Positions 43,611-52,474 of a DNA stretch of 64,000 nucleotides are shown piece by piece; position 1 is the first letter of the stretch, and each line of letters begins with the position of its first letter. Both the position numbers and the translations under genes were made by a program. Below the pieces are notes generated by a model. That model saw only the letters and a list, made by a program, of their open reading frames with translations. It ran no database searches and was not told the DNA's origin. Source of the DNA: Planococcus chinensis (GTDB lineage: Bacteria > Bacillota > Bacilli > Bacillales_A > Planococcaceae); the NCBI RefSeq assembly GCF_020071995.1, contig NZ_JABWTK010000001.1, positions 434,001 through 498,000 on the forward strand, written 5' to 3'.

Positions 43611-44513
43611 TCAGTTGAATAGTTGAATGCCGAGAGAGTCGAGTACATGTTGCGGCACAAAAAAGCGCACTGTGACGAGTGGATCGACAACTTGGCTAAT
43701 TTGGGCTTCGCCTGCAGCACTCATCAGCATCGTCATTTCACTCACGGTCATATCGGTATGGGGCAGCAGAAAATCAATGGTTTCTTCAACAGCAATTTTG
43801 ACCGCTTCATCAAGCGTCATGGCTGAGACAAGGATGGCGAAGCCGTCCGCGTTCTGCAGAATCGGAAATTTGGAATGCGTTCCTTTGATCACATCGAAGG
43901 TGACAGTAGCGCGTCCCGGCACTTCAATTCCCGACACACTGACTTCGCCGTCGCCCATGGCGGCGTGGAAATCGCCTAAGGCAAACAGCGCACCTTCTGC
44001 AAAAACCGGAAAGTAGAGCGTCGCGCCTTTAGTGATCAGTTTGGTATCCATATTGCCCCCGTGCGGCCCCGGAGTGCCGCAGGATACCGGCTTGCCTTCA
44101 GGAGCAACGCCGATTACGCCGATCATCGGGTTCAGCGGCAAATGCAGGTTGTCGCTGAATATGGCTTTGCCGTCCTGGATTGGAATGATTTTTGATTCCA
44201 TTGCTTCCATGCGGTGTCCCATCACTCCGAGTTCCGGTCCCGTTACCATGACACCCTGATTTCCGATCTCCAGGTCATCGATTGTCACTTTCAACAGATC
44301 TCCAATGTCTGCTCCTTCAATGAAAATCGGTCCGGTGGCCGGATTGATTTCGTTCCAGTCGATTGCCGCCACTTCCTGGTCTGCTGATTGGATTTGGTTC
44401 TTAAAGCAATCGTAAGTTTCAATGACAATCGTCTCTCCCGGTTTGGCATGCATAACAGGGGGATTCAGCGATGAAAAACTATAAATGACATCTTTTGTCG
44501 GCAAGGTTCTCAT
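43611..44513 (-). CDS. Acetamidase/formamidase family protein
   Basis: This 300-residue amidase of the FmdA/AmdA family has FIEGADIGDLLKVTIDDLE near 72-90, then GTPGPHGGNMDTKLITKGATLYFPV and GDFHAAMGDGEVSVSGIE, the family core. It would release ammonia from short amides. ATG 44513 follows AAAAGGAGAAAAAAATC; the frame begins further upstream but the ribosome site decides the start. Confidence 0.9.
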   Translation of the reverse strand: MRTLPTKDVIYSFSSLNPPVMHAKPGETIVIETYDCFKNQIQSADQEVAAIDWNEINPATGPIFIEGADIGDLLKVTIDDLEIGNQGVMVTGPELGVMGHRMEAMESKIIPIQDGKAIFSDNLHLPLNPMIGVIGVAPEGKPVSCGTPGPHGGNMDTKLITKGATLYFPVFAEGALFALGDFHAAMGDGEVSVSGIEVPGRATVTFDVIKGTHSKFPILQNADGFAILVSAMTLDEAVKIAVEETIDFLLPHTDMTVSEMTMLMSAAGEAQISQVVDPLVTVRFFVPQHVLDSLGIQLFN

Positions 44514-44643
44514 GATTTTTTTCTCCTTTTTTATAATATTTACACAATTGTAGCAAGACAATAGGGGAATAGCAAAAGGCAAAGTGCATGCAGAAGGATG
44601 CTATAGTATGATAAAAAGAGAAAAAAGTAAGAGAGGGATGGCC

Positions 44644-45177
44644 ATGAACGAAGATGCGATAAACGATCTGATTGCCTGGATGAAAATCATCATTTTGACG
44701 GCCGCCATTGTTCTGCTGTCCCGCCAATTTTTGTTTGAACCGGTAGCGGTGCATGGACAATCGATGATGCCCACATTTGAAGAAGACGACAAAGTGATTT
44801 TGAGCAAAATCAGCAGCATCGATAATTTTGATATGATTGTATTTGTGGCACCGGATCAGAAAAATTACATCAAACGGGTAATCGGAATTCCGGGAGACCG
44901 GGTGGAAATGAAAGACGACCAGCTGTACTTAAATGGCGAGCCGATAGATGAACCATATCTTGAAGAGAACCGGCAATGGGCTGAAGCGAATGGTTATCCT
45001 CAGCTGACCACTGATTTTGGTGAATTTACCGTTCCCGGTGAATGCTATTTCGTATTAGGCGACAATCGTTTGAACAGTGTGGATTCCCGCATGATCGGTT
45101 TTATTCTGGAAGAAGCGGTGATCGGGGAAGTGAAGTTCCGAATTTCTCCAATAGACCATATTGGAACAGTCAAATAA
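44644..45177 (+). CDS. lepB: Type I signal peptidase
   Basis: This 177-residue membrane-anchored serine protease cuts signal peptides from exported proteins. An N-terminal membrane anchor (MKIIILTAAIVLLSRQFLF) is followed by the catalytic Ser40 in HGQSMMPTF and the catalytic Lys77 in YIKRVIGIPGDRVE. The C-terminal box GDNRLNSVDSRMIGFI is conserved; family members usually have GDNR..S.DSR, as here. The length is like SipS/SipT. AGAGAGGG favours ATG 44644 over ATG 44638. A terminator follows. Confidence 0.93.
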   Translation: MNEDAINDLIAWMKIIILTAAIVLLSRQFLFEPVAVHGQSMMPTFEEDDKVILSKISSIDNFDMIVFVAPDQKNYIKRVIGIPGDRVEMKDDQLYLNGEPIDEPYLEENRQWAEANGYPQLTTDFGEFTVPGECYFVLGDNRLNSVDSRMIGFILEEAVIGEVKFRISPIDHIGTVK

Positions 45178-45193
45178 GAATTAGTTGTCCTGT

Positions 45194-45221
45194 AAAAGCT
45201 CGGAAATTTCCGGGCTTTTTT
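45194..45221 (+). terminator. Terminator of the signal peptidase gene
   Basis: AAAAGCTCGGAAA pairs with TTTCCGGGCTTTT (one G-T pair). Confidence 0.82.
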
Positions 45222-45467
45222 ATTTTTGTGGAAATAATAATGGCTTTATTTTCATATATCCCGGTTAAATGAAATAATTAACGGCTTTCGTCACATTTAA
45301 GGACGTAAATGGTAGTCCAAGAATCCTAGTCTATACTTTCATTTCATCAAATTTCATGTATAATAATATGAAAAGTCAGAAAACTATTTGAATTTCTTTA
45401 TTTTATACACCAAAAATATGTATTTTTAATTGCAAAGCAGACGAAACGACAGCTGGGAGCGATGAAC

Positions 45468-47837
45468 ATGGCAAGAACACCCGGAACTTCGAAAGCAGCA
45501 AAAACCATTTGTTTGGCAGCCCTCGGGCTTTTAATCGCATTTCCCTCTTTTGCGCCGCGTGCAGAAGCGGTGCTGAATGAAGGGGCTGAAAAAGAGACAT
45601 TCAGCACATGGAGCAGTGAGGGCTTTTTGGAAAGAGCCGGACTTGGGACATACGGCCCCGTTGAAAAATTGGCAGACAAGCAGCGGCAGTCTTACCAGGA
45701 TAAATTATATGCGTCCTTAAACGTTTGGGATGAAGAATTCCTGGCCTTATATGAGAAAAAAGACGTTTACCCTGCCGTCTCCATCGCCTTTGCTCCAGGA
45801 GCTGATGAAACAAGTTTTAACTTTTCCTGGTATTCCCCAAAAACAAATGCGCCCGGCGTAATTGAGTTTTCGAAGGCTGAAAACGGTGTGCCGGCCGAAT
45901 TTCCGCAAGGCGCCGCTTCGGTCCAGGCAACCCTGGACAAAGCATCGTTCGGTTTTACAGCGCACGAAGCGGTGATTACCGGCATGGAAGCGGACTCGGA
46001 GTATATCTACCGCCTGGGAGACGGCAAGGGCAATTGGAGCGGACCTTACAGCTTTAAGACGCGCAATACGGACTCGTACAACTTTCTGCTGATGGGTGAT
46101 CCGCAAATCGGTGCTTCCGGCGATCCGCATGAGGATGGACGGGCGTGGGAAAATACATTGAACAAAGCGCTTGAGAAATATCCCGATACGAGTTTTATAC
46201 AGTCGGCAGGCGACCAGGTGGACTACCGCAGTTCGGAAAAAGAGTTTGTCGCTTATTTCGCGCCGGACGCTCTGCGCCGATATCCGACCGCAACTACGGT
46301 CGGCAATCACGACTACAACGAGTATTACGAATTTCATTTCAATGTACCGAACCAAAATCCGGAACTGGGCAATTACGACAATTCAGGCGGCGACTATTAT
46401 TTCACTTACGGCGACACGCTGATCATGAATTTGAACTCCAACAATGAAAACGCGGAAGAACATATTCAATTTATGGAAGAAACGATGGCAGCCAATGCTG
46501 GACGGGACTTTAAATGGAAATTTGTCGTGTTCCATCATTCCATTTACAGCGCGGCAGCCCATTCCGATTCGGAAAACGTCATTAAGCTGAGGGAGAGCCT
46601 GGTGCCGGCTATTGATGAACTGGACATTGATGCTGTTTTAATGGGGCATGACCATTCCTATGTGCGTACTTATCAGATGAAAGCATTGCAGCCGCTGAAA
46701 AATCAGATGATGCAGGACGGCGCCGTAGTGAATCCGGACGGCACGGTTTATTTTACCGCCAATTCCTCAAGCGGCAGCAAGTATTATGCCATTGAACCGG
46801 AAACGGAACCTTATTCTGCCGTCCGGGCACAGCTGGAAGAAACGACTTTCACCAATGTGGCGGTTACCCCTACCAGCCTGGAATTCTTGACATACCGCAC
46901 CGATACAATGGAAGTAGTGGATTCTTATAAAATCATTAAAGATCCTTCCATTGCCGTTGAAATCCCGGCACTGGAGAAAATAGCGCTGGCTTCAACGGGT
47001 ACGGTATTGCCGACTGAAGACACCAGCTTCTACCCGAAAGTGAATCTCGAAGTAAAAGGGACGAATGTCAAAGGCACCCAATACGACATCCTGCCGGACC
47101 AAGTCCAGTACCGGAGCAGTCCTGAGGGGCAAGTGACGGTTGGCAGGGACGGTAAAGTGGCGCTGGCAGACAATGCAGAGCCCGGTGAAATTAAGGTTTG
47201 GGCGGAAGTAGCGATAGAAGGCAAGACGTTTAAGACAGAAGAACTCACGCTTTCCATCGTGGATCACAAGGAGCAAAAATTGATTGAAAAAAACAGTGAA
47301 TGGTCTTATCTGGATGACGGTTCCGATCAAGGCACGGAATGGAGAGAGCCGGAATTTGACGACAGCAATTGGGGAACCGGAAATGCCCCGCTTGGTTATC
47401 CGGAAGGCGATGAATATGATGTGTTCGGAGAGATCCAGACGGTCGTTGAATATGGGCCGGAAGAATACGATAAGTATGCCACCACTTATTTCCGGAAAGA
47501 ATTTGAAATAGCAGACCTGTCTGCTGTCAAAGATCAAGGATACATTGAATTCACAGTTGACGACAGCGTCATCCTGTATTTGAACGGGGAGGAAATCGGC
47601 CGCTTTAATCTGCCGGAAGGCGATATCGCGTACGACGATTATTTATATGACGTGGCCGATGAAAAAATGGCGGAACCGGGGGAAGTGGAAAGACTTCAGT
47701 TGGATCAACGCCAATTGGATAACCTGATTGAAGGCCGAAACGTCCTTTCAGCGGAAGTGCATCAGGACGATGCCCAAAGCTCCGATGTGTACTGGGATAT
47801 GGAAATGGTGATTGCGGTCGAGCCGGAAAAGGAATGA
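45468..47837 (+). CDS. Secreted purple acid phosphatase-like metallophosphoesterase
   Basis: This 789-residue exported protein has a signal peptide (KAAKTICLAALGLLIAFPSF, cut near PRAEA). A fibronectin-like N-domain is seen near 110-200 (AVITGMEADSEYIYRLGDGKG). The metallophosphoesterase core is near 205-440: LLMGDPQIG, SAGDQVDYR, VGNHDYN, FHHSIYS and MGHDHSYVR supply the Asp/His metal ligands. A C-terminal beta-sandwich (about 600-780, including WREPEFDDSNWGTGNAPLGY and FTVDDSVILYLNGEEIGRF) resembles galactose-binding-like modules. Substrate could be phosphate esters outside the cell. GGGAG sets ATG 45468 over 45462. Confidence 0.88.
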   Translation: MARTPGTSKAAKTICLAALGLLIAFPSFAPRAEAVLNEGAEKETFSTWSSEGFLERAGLGTYGPVEKLADKQRQSYQDKLYASLNVWDEEFLALYEKKDVYPAVSIAFAPGADETSFNFSWYSPKTNAPGVIEFSKAENGVPAEFPQGAASVQATLDKASFGFTAHEAVITGMEADSEYIYRLGDGKGNWSGPYSFKTRNTDSYNFLLMGDPQIGASGDPHEDGRAWENTLNKALEKYPDTSFIQSAGDQVDYRSSEKEFVAYFAPDALRRYPTATTVGNHDYNEYYEFHFNVPNQNPELGNYDNSGGDYYFTYGDTLIMNLNSNNENAEEHIQFMEETMAANAGRDFKWKFVVFHHSIYSAAAHSDSENVIKLRESLVPAIDELDIDAVLMGHDHSYVRTYQMKALQPLKNQMMQDGAVVNPDGTVYFTANSSSGSKYYAIEPETEPYSAVRAQLEETTFTNVAVTPTSLEFLTYRTDTMEVVDSYKIIKDPSIAVEIPALEKIALASTGTVLPTEDTSFYPKVNLEVKGTNVKGTQYDILPDQVQYRSSPEGQVTVGRDGKVALADNAEPGEIKVWAEVAIEGKTFKTEELTLSIVDHKEQKLIEKNSEWSYLDDGSDQGTEWREPEFDDSNWGTGNAPLGYPEGDEYDVFGEIQTVVEYGPEEYDKYATTYFRKEFEIADLSAVKDQGYIEFTVDDSVILYLNGEEIGRFNLPEGDIAYDDYLYDVADEKMAEPGEVERLQLDQRQLDNLIEGRNVLSAEVHQDDAQSSDVYWDMEMVIAVEPEKE

Positions 47838-47882
47838 AAAAAGTATGCCGCACTCTTCAATGAATGACTGCATACAGAATAG

Positions 47883-47917
47883 AAAAAGCTCAGCCGAAAA
47901 CATCGGCTGAGCTTTTT
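47883..47917. terminator. Bidirectional terminator (phosphatase / mtnE)
   Basis: AAAAAGCTCAGCCGA pairs with TCGGCTGAGCTTTTT over a 5-nt loop. Confidence 0.9.
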
Positions 47918-47964
47918 ATGAGTTATTTCAAAAAGATCATGAACGTTACTGAACGAAGCAGAAA

Positions 47965-49128
47965 TTAAAATAAATTCAATTTCTCGATCCGTGAAATTGC
48001 TTCAGCAATCCGTGCTTCATCTACAAGCAAGCCGACGCGGATATAGCCTTCGCCGCTTTCGCCAAAGCCGCTTCCGGCTGCCGTTGAGATATTGGCGTGT
48101 TCAAGCAGGTAATCTGCGAATCCGACGCTGGTAAAGCCATTTGGAACCGGCAGCCAGGCGAAGAAAGAGCCTTTCGGGGCTTCAATCTGCCAGCCGATGC
48201 GCCCGCATTCTTCTTTCAGGACAGCGCGACGTTTTTCATACATGTCGACAAGTTCAGTGACGCATTGTTGATCGCCGGTCAGTGCTTCCGCAGCGGCCAG
48301 TTGAAGGGCAGGGGAAAGGCCCGCAAACAAATGGTCCTGCACAAGGTTCAATGCCTCGATCATTTTCGCATTGCCTACGGCAAAACCGATGCGCCATCCT
48401 GCCATATTGTAGGTTTTCGACAAGGTATACATTTCAACGCCCACATCTTTTGCACCTTCGGTTTGAAGGAAGCTGGGCGGCTTGATCCCCTCAAAACCGA
48501 CGGCACCGTAGGCAAAGTCATGGACAACAGCCAGTTCGTTTTCTTTAGCGAATGCCACTGTTTCTTCAAAAAAGTTTGGAGAGGCGACAGCTCCCGTCGG
48601 ATTGTTCGGGTAGTTCAAGTACATCAGTTTTGCTTGTTCTTTTACTGATTGCGGAATTTCTTCATAGTCCGGCAGAAAGCCGTTTTCTGCTTTCAACGGA
48701 AAAGTTTCAAACCGTGCTTCCGCTAACGGAGCGCCCGACAAATAGTCCGGGTAGCCGGGATCCGGCAGCAGCATCAAGTCGCCGGGATTCAGAAAAACAA
48801 GCGGCAGTTCAACCAGGCCGATTTTGGTGCCGGCAAGAACGGCCACTTCTGTGTCGGGGTCGATGTCTACATCGTATTCGCGTTTATAGAAATCTGCAGC
48901 GGCTTGGCGCATTTCCGGGATTCCGCGGAAAGGCGAGTATTTGTGGTTTTTGGGATCGGCCACTGCTTCTTGCATCGCTTTGATGATATGTTCCGGCGTC
49001 GGCTGATCAGGATTGCCTTGGCCTAAGTTGATAACATCCCGTCCTTCTGCCAATGCCTGGCTCGTTTTTGCAGCCAGTTTTGAAAAAAACTGCGTCGGCA
49101 GCTGTTGCAGTCGATTTGAAAATTCCAT
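47965..49128 (-). CDS. mtnE: PLP aminotransferase of methionine salvage (MtnE type)
   Basis: This 387-residue fold-type I aminotransferase has the pyridoxal phosphate lysine in TLSKTYNMAGWRIGFAVG (near 236), NYPNNPTGAVA (near 170) and an Arg in GFGESGEGYIRVGLL for the substrate carboxylate. It most resembles Bacillus MtnE, which transaminates ketomethylthiobutyrate to methionine. The divergent mtnU-like gene supports this, as both genes are neighbours in Bacillus. GAGGGA precedes ATG 49128; a longer start at 49143 is possible. Confidence 0.85.
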   Translation of the reverse strand: MEFSNRLQQLPTQFFSKLAAKTSQALAEGRDVINLGQGNPDQPTPEHIIKAMQEAVADPKNHKYSPFRGIPEMRQAAADFYKREYDVDIDPDTEVAVLAGTKIGLVELPLVFLNPGDLMLLPDPGYPDYLSGAPLAEARFETFPLKAENGFLPDYEEIPQSVKEQAKLMYLNYPNNPTGAVASPNFFEETVAFAKENELAVVHDFAYGAVGFEGIKPPSFLQTEGAKDVGVEMYTLSKTYNMAGWRIGFAVGNAKMIEALNLVQDHLFAGLSPALQLAAAEALTGDQQCVTELVDMYEKRRAVLKEECGRIGWQIEAPKGSFFAWLPVPNGFTSVGFADYLLEHANISTAAGSGFGESGEGYIRVGLLVDEARIAEAISRIEKLNLF

Positions 49129-49215
49129 TAGTAAGTCCCTCATTTTCTAAATAATTGCACATCTACTCCAAATCTTATAGAGTTTAGGTAAACTTGTCTA
49201 CAGGAGGGGAAAGAT

Positions 49216-50016
49216 ATGAAGATTGCTTGTGTTCAAATGGATATTGCATTCGGAGAGCCGGAAACAAATTTCCGGAAGGTAACAGAGTATCTGGAAGAAG
49301 CGGCGCAAAACGGTGCAGAGACCATTGTGCTGCCGGAAATGTGGAACACCGGATATGCATTGACCGAACTGGAGACTTTGGCAGACAGTTCCGGCCGTAC
49401 AGTGGAATTTCTGAAAGATTTTGCGAAAACCCGCCAAGTGAACATTGTCGGGGGCTCTGTATCCATCATAAAAGAAGATGGTTTTTACAATACGATGTAT
49501 GTAGTGAACAAAGACGGAGAACTTGTCTCCGAGTATGACAAAGCCCACCGTTTTGGCTTGATGGATGAACATATCCATCTGGAGGAAGGATCCGGGCTTG
49601 GCACATTCGAGTTGGAAGGTGTGGTTTGCGGTGGCGTAATTTGCTACGATATCCGTTTTCCTGAATGGATCCGGGCTCAGGCATTAAATGATGCAAAGGT
49701 CATTTTCGTTCCTGCGGAATGGCCGGCAGCCCGCATCGACCATTGGAAAATTCTGCTTCAAGCCCGGGCGATTGAAAATCAGTGCTTTATCGTGGCCGTT
49801 AACCGGGTCGGCAGTGATCCGAAAAATGCATTCGGCGGCAGTTCGATGGTCATCGCCCCTTGGGGAGAAGTCCGATTGGATATGGCGATGCAAGAAGGCA
49901 TCGGCTATGCGGACATCGATTTGAGCGAAGTGGAAGAAGTGCGCAAGCGCATCCCTGTGTTTGCGGACCGCCGTGAAGCACTGTACAGCAGTTTTCAAAA
50001 ACCGGCAGAAAAATAA
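49216..50016 (+). CDS. mtnU: Carbon-nitrogen hydrolase (MtnU type, omega-amidase-like)
   Basis: This 266-residue nitrilase-superfamily enzyme has the catalytic triad Glu41 (VLPEMWNTGY), Lys109 (YDKAHRF) and Cys143 (VICYDIRFPEW). Members near MtnU hydrolyse alpha-ketoglutaramate, the by-product of glutamine-dependent MtnE transamination. The gene is divergent from mtnE with an 87-nt shared promoter region. GGAGGGG precedes the ATG. Confidence 0.88.
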   Translation: MKIACVQMDIAFGEPETNFRKVTEYLEEAAQNGAETIVLPEMWNTGYALTELETLADSSGRTVEFLKDFAKTRQVNIVGGSVSIIKEDGFYNTMYVVNKDGELVSEYDKAHRFGLMDEHIHLEEGSGLGTFELEGVVCGGVICYDIRFPEWIRAQALNDAKVIFVPAEWPAARIDHWKILLQARAIENQCFIVAVNRVGSDPKNAFGGSSMVIAPWGEVRLDMAMQEGIGYADIDLSEVEEVRKRIPVFADRREALYSSFQKPAEK

Positions 50017-50020
50017 AAAC

Positions 50021-50063
50021 AAAATGCCGCTCCTGCTATGAAGACAGGAGCGGCACTTTTTTA
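50021..50063. terminator. Bidirectional terminator (mtnU / GNAT)
   Basis: TGCCGCTCCTG pairs with CAGGAGCGGCA over a 10-nt loop, with A and T tracts on the flanks. Confidence 0.88.
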
Positions 50064-50074
50064 ATCAAAGACAG

Positions 50075-50625
50075 TTAGTCCACTTTTTTTACCATATGAT
50101 GGAACGGTTCGCCGATTATGGTCCAGGGTTCCGTAATTACGAAGCCAAGCCGCTCGTACAGCCGGATGGCATTTGTTTTATCAACATCGACGTTAAGGGA
50201 GAGTTTGCTTCCTCCTGCTTGGCGGACCAATTGGTCGGCGTAAGACAATAGCTTGGTGCCGATTTTTTGTCCCTGGCAAGCAGGGTTTACCGAAACCGTA
50301 TCGATATACCATTCGTCAAGATGGGCTTCCGCTTCAATCGTGCGTTCATGGCCTTCGGTTTTCAATAGGTCAATCAGAAATTGGTCCAGTTCGCGTGCCG
50401 CGCTTCCGTGATAAAGCACGAGCGCCCCTGCAACGTTTCCGCCGAGTTCGGCCACCCATGTAAAGCGGTGGCTGTGCCGGGTGTTTTTGCCGCGGATCAT
50501 CGCTTCGATTTTTTGTTTTATGGCGTCCGGTTCCGTCTCGGCTGTCATATTGGCTGCAATGTCGCCAATTGCATTAATAATGAGCGGCGCTCGTTTGGTG
50601 TAGCTTGCCTTATCGTGAGGTCCAT
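50075..50625 (-). pseudogene. GNAT N-acetyltransferase with an N-terminal frameshift
   Basis: The gene has an ideal ribosome site (AAAGGAGTGGAAACG) before ATG 50625, which reads MDLTIRQATPNE in the GNAT manner but hits a stop at 50545 after 26 codons. A second frame, with no start of its own before 50548, continues the expected protein as APLIINAIGDIAANMTAETE and runs through the acetyl-CoA loop VNPACQGQKIGTKLL to 50075. The switch falls near 50584-50598, in GAGCGCCGC on the minus strand. The most likely explanation is a 1- or 2-nt indel, natural or from sequencing. A shorter product from ATG 50548 (157 residues, overlapping the stop as ATGA) could still be made but would lack the first beta strand. 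Divergent from the PfkB gene. Confidence 0.65.
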
Positions 50626-50775
50626 CGTTTCCACTCCTTTTACTTGCTTAATTATAACAATGCCTGAAATAATAGAGAAAGCAAATGGCCGCATGGTATT
50701 GCCAAAGTTAAAAAATTCATCATTTGCTGCTAAAAACCTTTCGCTGGCGAGCGTTAAAACCGGGAGGCAATTTCT

Positions 50776-51714
50776 ATGGATAACCCAAAGCATATCCTTA
50801 CGTACGGTGATGCTTTTGTCGATTATATTGCAGTAAACACAAAAAACGATCAATTCAACAGGCATTTAGGAGGCGCGACAGTCAATGTAGCAGCAGGCGC
50901 GAGCCGTCTGGGCTTGCCTTCTAAATTCATCACGATTACAGGAGATGATGACACTTCTGCATTCGTCCGGCAAGAACTGGAAAACGAAGGCGTCGATTTA
51001 AGCTATTCCATTATCATCCCGGAAAAACGGGTGAGCGGTGTTTATGTCCACTTTACTCCGGAATACGACCGGATTTTTGCGAAATATGAAAATGAGACGC
51101 CAGACCTTCAAGTGACCATGCAAGATTTGGCGGAAGAGGCATTCAAGGATGCCAGCGTTTTCCATATGTGCACAGGCACGATGTTTCATCCGGAAGCGTT
51201 AAAGACTACGCTTGAAGCTGTCCGCCTGGCAAAAGAAGGTGGGGCTCTTTGTTCTTTTGATGTCAACATCCGGCCGCTCCGTTGGGACAGTGAAGCTCAA
51301 TGCCGGGATACCGTTTTTCAGTTTCTTGCAGATGTCGACATCTTGAAACTGACTACGGATGAACTGGCTTTCTTGATGGAAACCGACTCAGTTGAAAAAG
51401 GCATCAGCCGTTTGTCGGAGTTCGATATTCCACTCGTATTTTTAACGGACGGGGAAAACGGAACACATGCGTTGTTTGAAGGAGAGAACTTCCATGTCCC
51501 GGTCGTTCCGGTCCAGCCGGTGGATACCACCGGTGCGGGAGATGCATTTGTTGCCGGGACGCTTCGCTACATCCATTTGAACGGGTTGCCTAAAACCCGA
51601 AGCGAAGTAGTGGACTGTGCTTTGTTTGCCAACAAATTGGGGGCGCTCTGCACTACTAAACCTGGTGCTCTTACGGCGATGCCGAAGCTTGAAGATTTGG
51701 AACGATTGTCTTAA
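50776..51714 (+). CDS. PfkB-family sugar kinase (fructokinase-like)
   Basis: This 312-residue ribokinase/PfkB kinase has the N-terminal glycine pair in HLGGATVNVAAGASRLG (near 30-46) and the C-terminal PfkB signature DTTGAGDAFVAGTL (near 250-263) with the catalytic Asp. It phosphorylates a sugar with ATP, probably fructose, but the exact sugar is inferred. GGGAGG precedes the ATG. The OsmC gene follows after 30 nt. Confidence 0.88.
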   Translation: MDNPKHILTYGDAFVDYIAVNTKNDQFNRHLGGATVNVAAGASRLGLPSKFITITGDDDTSAFVRQELENEGVDLSYSIIIPEKRVSGVYVHFTPEYDRIFAKYENETPDLQVTMQDLAEEAFKDASVFHMCTGTMFHPEALKTTLEAVRLAKEGGALCSFDVNIRPLRWDSEAQCRDTVFQFLADVDILKLTTDELAFLMETDSVEKGISRLSEFDIPLVFLTDGENGTHALFEGENFHVPVVPVQPVDTTGAGDAFVAGTLRYIHLNGLPKTRSEVVDCALFANKLGALCTTKPGALTAMPKLEDLERLS

Positions 51715-51744
51715 GGAGTATAGAGAGCAAAGGAGAGATCGGGA

Positions 51745-52194
51745 ATGGCTAAACACAGTTTTCATTTAACGGCAGACTGGCCGGGGCTCCGCAACGATGT
51801 GGGGGAAATTGAAGCCGGCAACTTAAAAACCCAAATTTCGATTCCCCCGGAAATGGACGGCCCTGGCGTGGGGACAAATCCGGACGAAATGCTGCTGGGG
51901 GCTGCCGCAACTTGCTACATCATTACGCTTGCCGCTATGCTGGAGCGCAGCAAGATTGAAAAAGCAGCATTGACGATGGAATCGGAAGGTATTGTTGATG
52001 TAACGAACGGCGTTATCACTTACCAGAAAATCATTCATCGGCCAAAATTGGTGCTTCACAAAGAGGCATCGGAAAAAGATCTTTCCCTGGCCCATAAACT
52101 GGCTGAAAAAGCGGAATCCTCCTGCATGATTAGCCGGGCCATCAAAGGCAATGTGGAAATTGAGCTGCAGGCCAATATTTCCGTTGGAGAATAA
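51745..52194 (+). CDS. OsmC-family peroxiredoxin
   Basis: This 149-residue OsmC-like hydroperoxide reductase (SACOL1771 type) has the two redox cysteines Cys57 (AAATCYIITLA) and Cys127 (ESSCMISRAIKGN). It reduces organic peroxides through a dithiol cycle. AAAGGAGAG precedes the ATG. Likely co-transcribed with the PfkB kinase. A terminator follows. Confidence 0.92.
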   Translation: MAKHSFHLTADWPGLRNDVGEIEAGNLKTQISIPPEMDGPGVGTNPDEMLLGAAATCYIITLAAMLERSKIEKAALTMESEGIVDVTNGVITYQKIIHRPKLVLHKEASEKDLSLAHKLAEKAESSCMISRAIKGNVEIELQANISVGE

Positions 52195-52213
52195 ACACTA
52201 GAAGGAATTTGAG

Positions 52214-52247
52214 CACCCGTTTCTAAACTCAGAAACGGGTGTTTTTT
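52214..52247 (+). terminator. Terminator of the PfkB-osmC operon
   Basis: CACCCGTTTCT pairs with AGAAACGGGTG over TAAACTC (6-7 nt), then TTTTTT. Confidence 0.9.
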
Positions 52248-52402
52248 AATGGATAAATTATTTTTCGAGCCTGAGTAGTCCAATTGATTTAAGTTTATTG
52301 AATATTAAGAAACTTAAGTACTATTTTTATTTTTATAGAAGGATTTTACAAACTTAGAAATGAATAACCCTTAGGGATGCGAAACTTTGGAGGGGGAGGA
52401 GT

Positions 52403-52474
52403 TTGTCGCGTTCACTGATTAATGCATCCGTTACCGGAAAGTCTTTTATCAAACTAAGGGGAGTGTTGGATTAA
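52403..52474 (+). CDS. Possible 23-codon leader ORF before the M14 peptidase
   Basis: A TTG at 52403 is preceded by an unusually strong purine stretch (GGAGGGGGAGGAG) and opens a 23-codon frame (begins MSRSLINASVTG, ends FIKLRGVLD). Its stop overlaps the peptidase start as TAATG. It could be a coupling or leader peptide, or the purine tract may be chance. No family is known. Confidence 0.25.
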   Translation: MSRSLINASVTGKSFIKLRGVLD

